Source: Candidatus Jordarchaeales archaeon | GTDB taxonomy: Archaea > Asgardarchaeota > Jordiarchaeia > Jordiarchaeales > Freyrarchaeaceae | Direction of reading: 5' to 3' | Length of the DNA: 64,000 nucleotides | Assembly (NCBI GenBank): GCA_038889235.1 | Contig: JAWAHN010000001.1 | Coordinates: 1 to 64,000 of the forward strand | The notes under the pieces: model-generated | Seen by the model: the letters and a program-made list of their open reading frames with translations, nothing else | Databases searched by the model: none | What the model was told of the DNA's origin: nothing | Program-made: the position numbers and the translations under genes | Shown: positions 17,003 through 25,830 of the stretch, piece by piece | Position numbering within the stretch: the stretch's first letter is position 1 | Layout: each line of letters opens with the position of its first letter

Positions 17003-17827
17003 TTGTCCGTGGAGGGAGTTATCATAGATTTCCACGTTCACCCTTACTTCAACCACGGTGACGGGAAAAGTTTTAACTGGAGGGATTACTGGTCGCTGGA
17101 GTTCACTTACCGCTCTCTCAAACACCTTGGGATGAAAACCGGGGTGAGAGGGCTTTGCAGGTACTTCGAGGAGCGCATGAGAAGGAGGAGGGTGAAAAAG
17201 TGTGTTGTGTCAACGTTTTACACTCACCTTAACTGCGTCGTGAAAGCAATGGTGGAGCTTCGACCAGACCTCTTCGTAGGGTTCTGCAACGTTGATCCCA
17301 GGGAGGAAAACGCTGGAAGAAGCCTTGTGAGGCTTATCAGGCTGGAGGGGTTTAGGGGGTTGAAGCTTCACCCGCTCCACCAGAAGTTCCGCCCGCAGGA
17401 CGCGCTGAACGTGTGGGAAGCCGCCTCAAAGCTCAGGATCCCGGTGCTCGTCCACGCGGGGAAAATATGGAAGAGCGACCCAGACTACGCTGACCCATCC
17501 CACTTCCACGAGGTCCTCGACAGGTACCAGGGGTTCACGCTAATCTTGGCTCACATGGGGGGAAACTACGTGAGGGAGAGCGTTGAGCTCGCAAGGAGGT
17601 TTGACAACGTCTTCATGGATACCTCGGGTGCTTCAGCCAGGAGGATAATGTACAGCCTGGAGAGGCTTGGAGCCGAAAGGATACTTTACGGAAGCGACTC
17701 ACCATTCATACCTATGGGAGACCCGTTGCCAGAAATAGAGAAGGTCAAGAGCCTACCGATAAGTGAACGCGAAAAGGAGATGATCCTAGGAGAGAACGCC
17801 ATGAGGATACTCGAAGTACACCTCTAA
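17003..17827 (+). CDS. Amidohydrolase (metal-dependent TIM-barrel hydrolase)
   Basis: This 274-residue member of the amidohydrolase 2 family has the metal-binding HVH at the end of strand 1 (IIDFHVHPYF), GLKLHPLHQKF, LVHAGKIW, LILAHMGG and the catalytic aspartate in LYGSDSPF. The family includes decarboxylases and hydrolases acting on small aromatic or lactone substrates; which applies is not clear. TTG 17003 or GTG 17009 is the start. The TATA-like TTTAAAAG at 16976 is close enough that the transcript may have almost no leader. Confidence 0.9.
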   Translation: MSVEGVIIDFHVHPYFNHGDGKSFNWRDYWSLEFTYRSLKHLGMKTGVRGLCRYFEERMRRRRVKKCVVSTFYTHLNCVVKAMVELRPDLFVGFCNVDPREENAGRSLVRLIRLEGFRGLKLHPLHQKFRPQDALNVWEAASKLRIPVLVHAGKIWKSDPDYADPSHFHEVLDRYQGFTLILAHMGGNYVRESVELARRFDNVFMDTSGASARRIMYSLERLGAERILYGSDSPFIPMGDPLPEIEKVKSLPISEREKEMILGENAMRILEVHL

Positions 17828-18171
17828 ACTAAAATGCGGGAAACATTTCACCCTTTTTTCTTCAAAAATTGCTCCACCTTCTGCTTTTAGCTTCTCCCAA
17901 ATGACGACACTGCCACCTCCTACTCTACCCACCTCACTGTTTAGGCTCAGTTCCCCCTGATTTTCACATGTTTTTGCAGAATGCTTGAAGGTTTATTGGG
18001 TTGCAAGCGTTCAGGGGCAACTTTTACTAGTAGGCAGCTTTCTGCTTCTGCGCCCCACTCAGTTTCCCTTTATCCTTTTAATCACATGGACTTTACCTGC
18101 GTGAGGAATTCAGCCCCCTCAGTGCAGCTTCCAAAAGTCTCCGCTTGAACGGCTTTTCATGCAATGACGAT

Positions 18172-18192
18172 TTTCACTAAAAGTTAGTGAAA
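18172..18192. promoter_or_regulatory. Perfect 9-base inverted repeat
   Basis: TTTCACTAA and TTAGTGAAA flank AAG. It could be a dimeric repressor site or a small RNA hairpin. It is far from any start codon (next gene starts are more than 1 kb away on the left). Confidence 0.5.
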
Positions 18193-18293
18193 TACATATG
18201 CTTCCAACCAGAACCACTCAAATAACTAAGACCTAAAAAAGCGGAGAAGAAGCACTAGGGGACAAAAGGTTCTCGAATTCTTTAAGCAAAAAA

Positions 18294-18450
18294 TTAACTT
18301 CCTTTTTCTTAAAGAAGTTAGTCCAGCGAAAAACGGTGGGAGGGGGTATTGTGGATAAATGGGTAAAAGTTTATGGGGGCGAGCTAGGGTTTAAAGGGAA
18401 GGAAATTCCTTTGTCGAGCTCGCCTCCCCCTAAAATTTTCTCTTTTTAAA
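18294..18450 (+). ncRNA. Candidate structured RNA or terminator array (unidentified)
   Basis: Three helices can be drawn in 150 bases: TAACTTC/GAAGTTA (18295-18301 with 18314-18320), ATAAA/TTTAT (around 18355-18374) and GGGGGCGAGCT with AGCTCGCCTCCCCC (18375-18385 with 18417-18430), the last enclosing AAGG/CCTT. The final stem is followed by a T-rich run (TAAAATTTTCTCTTTTTAAA), like a strong terminator. Direction and identity are inferred. Confidence 0.35.
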
Positions 18451-18625
18451 AGGGCACTTTGATACTCGTATTTTTCGCATGGAGTTCTCTCTTGTGATTA
18501 CTAGTAAGTGGCTTTTCCGTTGCAGCCATGGGCACCCTTACGTACCTATGATTTGCACGCGCATCGCTCCTAGGTTAACGCTTCATTGAGCCCCTCAGCA
18601 ATATTAACGAGCCCATTGGAGGATC

Positions 18626-18689
18626 CATATAAGGGGGCTTTTTCACTGCGAACCTGCCATGCTTTGACGCCTTTCCTGTGTGGCAGGTT
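18626..18689 (+). ncRNA. Candidate small RNA start: TATA-like box followed by a hairpin
   Basis: CATATAAGG (18626-18634) resembles a TATA element. About 25 bases downstream, where transcription would begin, lies AACCTGCCA (18651-18659), which pairs perfectly with TGGCAGGTT (18681-18689). There is no following reading frame. The RNA is hypothetical. Confidence 0.35.
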
Positions 18690-19039
18690 TATGACTGCTC
18701 CATTGGTGGAAGAGTGAGACGGATGGTGTAAGTTTTTAGAAGTCGGCTAGGTCTTCTGAGTTGGCCTTAAACTGTCACTTAGCCCTCTAGGGTGGTGGGG
18801 CCGCCGCAAGCAAAACTACGGCTAATTTAGAAGTTTCGTATTTTAAGTTGATGAGGCACTATGGTGGTTGCTTCCTTCGCGGCACGAACATATTTTATGT
18901 TGTAGTGCAGTTTTCTCTAGCCTTTGGCCGGGGGGCATTAACACTGTCTCCAAGCACCTAAAGAGGACTGGTGAGGGCTAAACTGGCGGTTTTCGTGCCG
19001 CGTGCCGTCGAGCCCGGCCTCTTTAGGACCCTTTCTTTT

Positions 19040-19651
19040 TTAGAAACCCATTTCGAGCATTGTTAAGAGAACTTCGCTCGGGTGGAGCTCTAGGTTTTCC
19101 ACTTCGATTTCCACTATTTTTCTGAGTTTAACCTCTTCGCCGCTTACTATTTCTGCTATTTTCGCGTCGGCGAGCTGTTGACAGAGCTGCACCACCCTCC
19201 ACCTTTCAAGCCCCAACGTTCTAGCTATGGTTGTAAAGGACAAGTGTTGACCCTTCTTGTGGGCGTCGAGGAGCATGTCGTATATCTCTGCCCTCTTTTC
19301 GTGCGAGAGGGCGAAGCCCAGCGTTGCTGCTTCGTCCGCCGACATGTCGTCTAGAGTTTTCACCGACCCGTCTTCAACGTCGATAAGCTTGATTTTCAGT
19401 TTCTTATTCAAGAAGAAAACTACTCCTAGGTGGACGGCTTTGAGAACGCCTCCCAGACTAGGCTTGGACAGAAACCTGAGCTGGTCGTAGACATACTTGG
19501 ATGACTTGCCAGTCTTTTTCTTCATCCAGTTGGGGTTAACCACTTTCTTGTCGAACACTTCCTTCAGTATTTCCACTCTTGTCGGATGCGCTAGGGCCTT
19601 GAAGTACGGCACAGCGTTTTTCATGGAGTCGGTCAACAAGCACACCTCCAC
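19040..19651 (-). CDS. ArsR-like winged-helix DNA-binding protein, paired with the Rad50-like gene
   Basis: The N-terminal part (residues 12-75) contains YFKALAHPTRVEILKEV, the usual first helix of ArsR-type winged helices. A second HTH-like segment lies in SFTTIARTLGLERWRVVQLCQQLADAKI (about 133-160). The C-terminus is acidic and hydrophobic. The open frame starts at GTG 19651, overlapping the Rad50-like stop by one base, but a GGAGGTG box points to TTG 19636 or ATG 19624. Tight coupling suggests it works with, or regulates, the ATPase gene. No metal-binding cysteines are seen. Confidence 0.85.
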   Translation of the reverse strand: MEVCLLTDSMKNAVPYFKALAHPTRVEILKEVFDKKVVNPNWMKKKTGKSSKYVYDQLRFLSKPSLGGVLKAVHLGVVFFLNKKLKIKLIDVEDGSVKTLDDMSADEAATLGFALSHEKRAEIYDMLLDAHKKGQHLSFTTIARTLGLERWRVVQLCQQLADAKIAEIVSGEEVKLRKIVEIEVENLELHPSEVLLTMLEMGF

Positions 19652-22164
19652 TAGAGTGGTTCAACAGTTAAGGGGCCGGGCTTTGAGAAGATGAAGCCCG
19701 GCTGGAGGCAGTTCATTTCTCGAAGAACGTTTGCAAGGTTTAGTGCGGTCTCCTCGTCTATGGGGACGTCGAGCACTAGGAAGCGCTTCTTTTTCCTTCC
19801 ACTCCAGGCGCCGAAGAGCCCCGATATCAGTGAGAGGAGAGAGATGAATTCTCCGTCGCTCAGAGTGTGAATCTTTTGGGAGACACGTCTCCCGAGGACC
19901 AGTCGTTCCAGGACGCCTACGTCGACGTGGAAGTCCTTTATCCCAAGGATCTCGCCGATTTTCGGCAGGTCTTTGGAGAGCATGTTGAAGAACTCCCTTT
20001 TGGCATTGTCCTCTGTCCGGCTTAGGAAGCCCGCCACGATATCTGCGAGCTTGGCGCACCTCTCCACTGACGCTACGCGACTCTCCCGCTTTTCAATTTC
20101 CCTCGAGAGCGTGAGGAAGCGCTCCGCTTTGACCTCAAGCTCCTTGATCCGGTCCTCAAGGTTCTTCTTTGAAGCCTTAATCTGACTGACCTTCCTCTTA
20201 AGCTCAGCAGCCTCCTTCTTCACTTCCTCGTAGTTTTCTGTGGCGTACTGCTGCTTCAAGGACTCGAGCTTCCGCTCCTCTTCTTCAAGGTCCTTTCTCA
20301 TTTTTGCAGCTTTCTCACGCATATCCGCCAGCTGCGCTTCAGCACTTACTATCCTAGCCCTCAGAGACTCGATAACCCTTAAGCCTTCATCCCTCTCCCT
20401 TTTCGCCTTCTCAAGCTCACTCCTCAGCTTGAACCGCTCCTTTTCAAGCTCTTTTGCTGCCTCGTCGAGACCCCCAAGCTTCATCCTAACGGCGTCAAGC
20501 CTTAACTCGTATGTTTTTAACTCCTCCTCAGCCTCCTGAACCCTCCTCCTCAACTCGTTCACTTCTAGCTCCTTGCTCTTAACGGAGGCGCTGAGCTCAA
20601 CGTAACTCCTTTGAAGCTCTATCGCCTTGTCCACCTCCCTCAATATGTCTTGCAGCTCCTTCTGCCTGAACTGCAAGCTCCTAAGCTTCCTCTCAATCTC
20701 TCCTATGTGGCTTTCCAGCTCCTTGACTTCCCTTGAAAGGTTGACTGTTTCAGCGTGGCATAGGGGACAGAAACCTTTCTTCTCAAGCCAGCACTTGAAG
20801 TCCCGGAGGAAACGCGCCTCGGACGATAAGGAGCCTATGAATGGCTTAACGGATCTCTCGAGCTCGTCAGAGAGGCGCTCTCTGAGGGAGACGAGTGACA
20901 TGGTGTCGCTTATCTGTTCGGGGAGCTCAGCCACTTTAGCTCTGAGAGAGGCGTAAGAGTTGACGATCCTCTGAAGAGATATCATGTCCTTGTTCAGGTT
21001 AAACTCCTTGACGCGTAGCTGCTCCCTTAAATTCTCCAGCTCCGGCTTGAGACGGGATATGGCTTCGACAAGCTGCTTCTCCCTTTCAATGTAAACCCCC
21101 TTATCTTCCAAGGGTGTTTCCTTAGAGAGCTCAGCATCCACCACTTCCATTTTCCTACTGAGGGAGACTATCTCCTCTTCAGCGCTCCTAACCCTCTCCT
21201 CAGCCCTCTTGAGGTCGCCCTTCAACAACTCTACTTCTTTCTCGAGCTGGGCGACCCTCCTCGCCACGTCTTCAAACGTCTTCCTCATGAGGTCTACCTG
21301 TTCTTCCTTCACTCTGATGCTGTTAGCGAGGTTTTCCAGGCTAGACTTCTTAGCTTCAAGCTCCTCTATCCTAGCTGAGAGAGAAAGCTGCTCTTTCTCC
21401 ATGGAAATAATTTTCTCTCTGAGCTCGCCCGCCTCCCTTGCAAGTTTCGACGTAAGACCTAGGAAGGCTGCCTTAAGCTGGCTGACGTACTCTGAAAGGC
21501 TGCCTCCCCTGCTGGGAGAGGGCACGCCCTCCTCTGACAAGTACTCCTCGAAGCTCGTAACTTCGCTCTCAAGCTCTTCAAGCCGCATTTTTAGGCTCGT
21601 CCTCAGCGATTCTATGTCGCTTCTAAGCTGTTCAAGCAGGTCGAGGTAGGTTAGAGACCTCACCTTCTCTTTGAGCTGCTGGTAGCTCTTCTCCAGGTCG
21701 CCTCTTAGGATGAACACGTCCTTAATGTTACCTAGCACGGTCTCACCGGTGAACTTCTCGAGGAATGCTTCGACATCCCTGCCCTCAGCCAGAATCTCTC
21801 CTGTCTCCGGGTTCACCACGCGGCTCTCGACGTAGACCGCGCCATCCGGGGAGCGGGAAACCCTTCTGATCACCCTGATGAGTCTCAGCTCGCTGCTCGA
21901 AGGATTTGCAAGCTCGAGCTCAACTACACCGGTGTCCCCGGCAAGGTAGTCTTCGACTATTTTGACGTCTCCGACTATGCCGAAGAGTATGAGACGTGCC
22001 GTGGAGGTTTTGCCCGCCCCCATGCGGCCGGATATCTTGAAGGGGCCTCTAGGGAACGTGTACCACTTCGCTGGCTCATCGAAGCCGCTAAAACCTGCCA
22101 CACGGAAGCCGTTAATGAATACTCCATCTTCTACTTGAACGTCGGCATGCGGTCTTTCAACCAA
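19651..22164 (-). CDS. Rad50/SMC-like ATPase with zinc hook
   Basis: This 837-residue protein is arranged like Rad50: P-loop GRMGAGKT at residues 46-53, long coiled coil (about 170-460), zinc-hook cysteines in GFCPLCHAE near 465-468, a returning coiled coil (about 470-720), then LSDGE near 766 and LVLDVPIDE near 796. Rad50 bridges DNA ends and drives Mre11 nuclease. Here the signature is LSDGE instead of LSGGE, and the residue after the Walker B aspartate is Val instead of the catalytic Glu (LDVP for LDEP). No mre11, herA or nurA gene is adjacent; the partner is a winged-helix gene. It may be a diverged Rad50-like family with another role. TTG 22164 follows GAGGTG. Confidence 0.9.
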   Translation of the reverse strand: MVERPHADVQVEDGVFINGFRVAGFSGFDEPAKWYTFPRGPFKISGRMGAGKTSTARLILFGIVGDVKIVEDYLAGDTGVVELELANPSSSELRLIRVIRRVSRSPDGAVYVESRVVNPETGEILAEGRDVEAFLEKFTGETVLGNIKDVFILRGDLEKSYQQLKEKVRSLTYLDLLEQLRSDIESLRTSLKMRLEELESEVTSFEEYLSEEGVPSPSRGGSLSEYVSQLKAAFLGLTSKLAREAGELREKIISMEKEQLSLSARIEELEAKKSSLENLANSIRVKEEQVDLMRKTFEDVARRVAQLEKEVELLKGDLKRAEERVRSAEEEIVSLSRKMEVVDAELSKETPLEDKGVYIEREKQLVEAISRLKPELENLREQLRVKEFNLNKDMISLQRIVNSYASLRAKVAELPEQISDTMSLVSLRERLSDELERSVKPFIGSLSSEARFLRDFKCWLEKKGFCPLCHAETVNLSREVKELESHIGEIERKLRSLQFRQKELQDILREVDKAIELQRSYVELSASVKSKELEVNELRRRVQEAEEELKTYELRLDAVRMKLGGLDEAAKELEKERFKLRSELEKAKRERDEGLRVIESLRARIVSAEAQLADMREKAAKMRKDLEEEERKLESLKQQYATENYEEVKKEAAELKRKVSQIKASKKNLEDRIKELEVKAERFLTLSREIEKRESRVASVERCAKLADIVAGFLSRTEDNAKREFFNMLSKDLPKIGEILGIKDFHVDVGVLERLVLGRRVSQKIHTLSDGEFISLLSLISGLFGAWSGRKKKRFLVLDVPIDEETALNLANVLREMNCLQPGFIFSKPGPLTVEPL

Positions 22165-22382
22165 TATTGCGACACCTCAGTCATTAGCATTGAAGGAAAA
22201 ACGAGACTGCGAGCGCGCGTCGTTGCCTTAAGGTCCTCAGTTTTTTCACAATTTCCGTGAGAAAGAGGAAGGGGATGAGATATAAACTTATCGTGAAATA
22301 GCCTCGCGGGCAGCGAGGTTAGGGCTTCCGGAAGATAAATAAAGTCTCATGATCAAATATTTTGTGCGCTTGGGGGGTAGAA

Positions 22383-22610
22383 TTGACAGGACTTAAGCTA
22401 GTCGAGAAGAGGTTTCCTCGCAACGACGAAGTCATATGGCATGACGACAGTGTGAAGGAGGCTATCAGTAGACTTGAGAAGGGAGAGGATGTATGGGTTT
22501 GCTCGAGGAAGCTATCGCTCCTAATAAAGATGTACGGCAAAAGAGTGGTGGTGGAACCTTTAAGCTGGAAGAGGAAGATGATCTTTAAGGTGTCCCGTGC
22601 CGAATCCTAG
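22383..22610 (+). CDS. Small protein of unknown function
   Basis: This small protein of about 75 residues is rich in Lys, Arg, Trp and Val; it ends with SWKRKMIFKVSRAES. TTG 22383 has GGGGGGT just before it, and a TATA-like ATAAATAAA lies at about 22336. It is divergent from the Rad50-like gene and convergent with the U32 gene. No family is recognised; the size and the good ribosome site are the evidence that it is real. Confidence 0.55.
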   Translation: MTGLKLVEKRFPRNDEVIWHDDSVKEAISRLEKGEDVWVCSRKLSLLIKMYGKRVVVEPLSWKRKMIFKVSRAES

Positions 22611-22627
22611 GGCACGGCCTCCATTGG

Positions 22628-24883
22628 TTAGGCGACACCTCTGAAGAAGTGCCCTCTTGTGAGGGGGGATAGCTTCCTCAGCCTTTCCTTGAGTGGTGAC
22701 GGATCCTCGCCGTCTAAGGCGGACCGGTACGCTCTAACGACTTCTTCTACGTAGCTTGAACTCCTTGCTCGGCAGTCCAATCTAACGACGTTAATGCCTG
22801 CTTCAGCCAGCTTTCCAAGGGCGTCTATCATGCAAAGGTCTCTTGAGTTGAGGACGTGCATTCTGCAGTTTTGGTCGAATGCTAAGGGGAAGCGGAACCC
22901 CCTTTCGTCCTCAATGAACAGAGATAGCTTGAAGCATGGCCTATCGCACCTCCCTTCAGGGTGAAAGACGCTCCTAGCGGTGCAGTGCTCTGAGACCATA
23001 AGCTCCAGCAACCCGTGGGCGAGGCATTCAACCTCCACGCCCCCCTTGCGCATCGACGAGATCTGCTTGAGTGTGAGTTCCGGGCTTAGCGTAACCCCTC
23101 TAATCCCCAAGCGTCTAAGCACGCTTAAGGAGACGGAGTTCGTTATGTTTAGGAAGTAGTCCGCATATACGGGGGCGACCGACGCTTCAAGTAACAAGTT
23201 AAGTGTGCCGTAGTTGCCTGCGATTACACCGTCGGGCTTAAGCGCCGCTAAATCCTTTAGGGAGGACGAAATTGAGGCGACATCGCTGTTCCGCGTTATT
23301 CTCGGAGTGGATAGCATAAACTCAGCACCGTGATCCCTGCAGTAATCCCTGCCCTCGCCGAGCTCTTCAAAACTCAAGGGGGAGCGGGGCTTGAAGTAGT
23401 CTCCTCCTATGACGACGCGGTCCGCTCCGTAGTCGACAGCTAGTTTGAGCAGCTCTAGGCAGTCGACACGCACGGATAGTTTAAGCTGACCGCTGCTTGT
23501 GGATGCGTCTGGAAACCGGTCGGGGGTGTGGGGGAAGGCAAGGGGTCCTTTCCCAGTGTCCCAGTGAGCTGTGAGGAGCCGAGCATCTTTACCGTCGGTG
23601 CCCCCCGGAGCATGGGGGCTTCTTAGGGATTGGTTGGAGCACCATTGTGTTGTACGACCGGCGGAGCCAGCCATTTTACAGCCAGCTTTCTCTAGAATGC
23701 GCTCGACCCAGCTGACTACTTGGGAGTCACGTGTCCTGTAAACTTTACAGCCTACGTGTGCCTCCCCGTCGAACGGCATACTTACGGTCTCGCCCGCCTC
23801 CGCGCGCTCGACCCGCCCATGCTTGGTGAGTATTTCGCTCACGATGAAGCCCGTCTTCCCCCATTCCCCGACTATTTCTAAGCCATCCCCGACACGTAGC
23901 TCCCTTGAGAGGCGCACTTTCAAGACACCCTTCTTGAGACCTGTAACCACGCCAACCTCGACGCCCACGTTGTCTGGTCTCTCGTAGTTCATCAGCTCTC
24001 TTCCAGGGTTGCCGTCCAGGTAGCCCTCGGTGAACCCCCTGTTGAAAACCGACATAAGCCTCTCCACGGCTCCTCTCTCAGGTGCCTTGCCCTTGAGAGC
24101 CCTCTCCAGTGCACGCTTGTAAACGTCAACAACGACCGCAACGTACTCCGGTCGCCTCATCCTACCCTCTATCTTGAGGCCGTTAACGCCCGCGTCCACG
24201 AGGTCGCGCAAACGGTTGACTAGGCACAGATCCTTAGTGCTGAGCAGGTGGCCTTCAGCGAGCACCCTCCCCGACTGATCGATTAGCTTGTAGCGCTTGC
24301 GGCACGGCTGAGCGCACCTACCCCTGTTCCCACTCCTCCCCCCTATTATGCTGCTCATGAGGCAGGCTCCTGAATAGGAGAAGCATAGGGCTCCGTGGAC
24401 GAACACTTCCAGCCACATGTCCGTAGTCGACCTAATTTTCCGGATCTCCCCCAGCGAAAGCTCCCGTGCAAGTATGACCCCGTGCGCTCCAAGCTTTTCA
24501 AGAAACTTGGCGGCCTCAGCGTTGTGGGTTGTTGTCTGCGTGCTCGCTATCAGCTTCAGTCCCTGCAAGCGTTTTCCCATCTCTAACACTGCTAGATCCT
24601 GGAATATGATGGCGTCCGCTCCTGCCCTGTGAAGCTCTTCAAGGTGGTGGGCGACCTCGCCGAGTTCCTCGTCGAATACCAGCGTGTTAACAGTGACGTA
24701 GACTTCGACACCGCGTGTATGAGCGTACCTTACGGCCTCCTTTATCTCTTCCATTGTGAAGTTTTCAGCGTACTGCCTTGCATTGAAAGACTTTCCACCA
24801 AGGTAGACCACGTCCGCTCCACACTCCACCGCTGCAAGGAAAGACTTCCACTCGCCTGCCGGAGCTAGGATCTTTGGCCGCAT
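22628..24883 (-). CDS. U32 family protein (RNA hydroxylation / peptidase U32 type), with an internal insert
   Basis: The N-terminal half has the U32 signature: LAPAGEWKSFLAAVECGADVVY start, LEVFVHGALCFSYSG, CLMSSIIGGRSGNRGRCAQPC. A second, weaker U32-like TIM barrel follows (about 480-750, with VECLAHGLLELMVSEHC). Homologues TrhP and RlhA hydroxylate tRNA or 23S rRNA. The double-barrel layout with a middle domain is like RlhA. ATG 24883 is preceded by GGAGG (frame extends to 24901). Residues about 405-470 are unlike the rest (rich in Pro, Gly, Ser, Thr) and are encoded by about 200 bases of different character, probably an inserted element kept in frame. Confidence 0.9.
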   Translation of the reverse strand: MRPKILAPAGEWKSFLAAVECGADVVYLGGKSFNARQYAENFTMEEIKEAVRYAHTRGVEVYVTVNTLVFDEELGEVAHHLEELHRAGADAIIFQDLAVLEMGKRLQGLKLIASTQTTTHNAEAAKFLEKLGAHGVILARELSLGEIRKIRSTTDMWLEVFVHGALCFSYSGACLMSSIIGGRSGNRGRCAQPCRKRYKLIDQSGRVLAEGHLLSTKDLCLVNRLRDLVDAGVNGLKIEGRMRRPEYVAVVVDVYKRALERALKGKAPERGAVERLMSVFNRGFTEGYLDGNPGRELMNYERPDNVGVEVGVVTGLKKGVLKVRLSRELRVGDGLEIVGEWGKTGFIVSEILTKHGRVERAEAGETVSMPFDGEAHVGCKVYRTRDSQVVSWVERILEKAGCKMAGSAGRTTQWCSNQSLRSPHAPGGTDGKDARLLTAHWDTGKGPLAFPHTPDRFPDASTSSGQLKLSVRVDCLELLKLAVDYGADRVVIGGDYFKPRSPLSFEELGEGRDYCRDHGAEFMLSTPRITRNSDVASISSSLKDLAALKPDGVIAGNYGTLNLLLEASVAPVYADYFLNITNSVSLSVLRRLGIRGVTLSPELTLKQISSMRKGGVEVECLAHGLLELMVSEHCTARSVFHPEGRCDRPCFKLSLFIEDERGFRFPLAFDQNCRMHVLNSRDLCMIDALGKLAEAGINVVRLDCRARSSSYVEEVVRAYRSALDGEDPSPLKERLRKLSPLTRGHFFRGVA
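23500..23690 (-). repeat. Possible inserted element within the U32 gene
   Basis: The segment between the two U32 domains codes for a low-complexity, proline- and glycine-rich linker (containing NQSLRSPHAPGGTDGKDA and GPLAFPHTPDRFPDASTSSG). The DNA contains short inverted pieces such as CCGGTC/GACCGG and GGAGC/GCTCC. It has a C-rich composition unlike the flanks and contains no stop codon. Confidence 0.4.
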
Positions 24884-25009
24884 GAACCACCGTTCCTCCA
24901 AGGAAAGCGTGGGATGGAAAACCTAAAACGCTTGCTCCAACCATCCTGGAGCGGCTAGCAACCTTTATAAGCGTCCACTCACGTCTAACCTCGATAAGAT
25001 TGGTGAAGG

Positions 25010-25465
25010 GTGGGTTTTTTGAGCAAGTACCTTTCTCCCCCCAGTAAAGCCGACGCTGAGCTCTTCGAAAAGATGCTTAAGAACGTTGGGGTTGAAGAGT
25101 TCCTGGACGCTGCGAGGAGCGCCGCCGACTCGGTGAGTGCAAGGCTCAAGGAAGGAGACATGAAGGGGGCCGCCGAGTACGTGTTTGACATGGTGGTTCA
25201 GTCGCTCATGGTGAACGAGCTCGAAGCCCCAAGGAAGGTTATAGATTTGCTTAAGAAGAGAGGGGATAGGTTCAGGGAGCTTGTTGATAACCCGGTCTTC
25301 AAGGTGAGCGACGAGCTGTTGGCGTCATTCGAGAAAAAAGATGTGAAGCTCTTCGCCGACGCTATGAGCAAGGTGGAGAGCGAGGTAATGGGAAAAACAA
25401 GCCTCGACATCAGGTTCTCCATAGTTAAGGACATACACTGTGCTTTTTACAAGTATGCCCGCTAA
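25010..25465 (+). CDS. Helical protein of unknown function
   Basis: This 151-residue protein is almost all alpha-helix forming, with pairs of amphipathic helices (for example EEFLDAARSAADSVSARLKEGD). No family is recognised; it could be a small TPR-like or HEPN-like fold, which I cannot confirm. A TATA box CTTTATAAG lies at about 24962. GTG 25011 or TTG 25020 after GGGTGG is the start. It overlaps the convergent membrane-protein gene by 4 bases. Confidence 0.7.
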   Translation: MGFLSKYLSPPSKADAELFEKMLKNVGVEEFLDAARSAADSVSARLKEGDMKGAAEYVFDMVVQSLMVNELEAPRKVIDLLKKRGDRFRELVDNPVFKVSDELLASFEKKDVKLFADAMSKVESEVMGKTSLDIRFSIVKDIHCAFYKYAR

Positions 25466-25824
25466 CCAGTCAGCTCGCTTTCCTCTTTACACTCCTCCCT
25501 CTCCTTCTTTGAAAGGTAGAGAGATACTATAAAGAGGCTCTGAAGAAAGAGAAGGGTCAGGATCAAGGCAACCCCGACGAGCACTTGGACCTTTAACGGA
25601 ACGGGGTAGAACTCAGGGGGAACGAACCTGGCCCACCAGTTGGATAGGAAAAAGGTGTTGACGGTGACCGCACCTATCACTATGAAGTAAACGAGGTACC
25701 CTACGGCTAGCTGAGTTTTAAGGATCCTGCCGGCTAGTCTAGCCCACTTTCCCAAGGCCAAACACGAAACCCTCCTGTTTTCAGGGCGGTTGAGGAGTGA
25801 GATCCGTAGTCTGGCCCTTTCCAA
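25462..25824 (-). CDS. Small membrane protein, two transmembrane segments
   Basis: This 120-residue protein has hydrophobic segments at about 39-60 (AVGYLVYFIVIGAVTVNTFF) and 80-103 (VGVALILTLLFLQSLFIVSLY), with a basic N-terminus and an acidic tail (EREECKEESE). No family is recognised. It lies 6 bases downstream of the metallophosphoesterase gene on the same strand and is probably in one operon with it. Confidence 0.7.
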   Translation of the reverse strand: MERARLRISLLNRPENRRVSCLALGKWARLAGRILKTQLAVGYLVYFIVIGAVTVNTFFLSNWWARFVPPEFYPVPLKVQVLVGVALILTLLFLQSLFIVSLYLSKKEREECKEESELTG

Positions 25825-25830
25825 GAGAGG

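Larger units (their letters stand above)
17828..19039. other. 1.2-kb gene-free region rich in inverted repeats
   Basis: No reading frame of 60 codons or more was found on either strand. Several perfect or near-perfect inverted repeats lie here (described separately) and the base composition is mixed. It could hold unrecognised non-coding RNA genes or regulatory DNA. No similarity to known tRNA, SRP or RNase P motifs was seen. Confidence 0.5.

Noticed and set aside
17828-19039. Decayed protein gene in the 1.2-kb gap
   Set aside because: Translations in all frames are broken by stops and show no recognisable motif.
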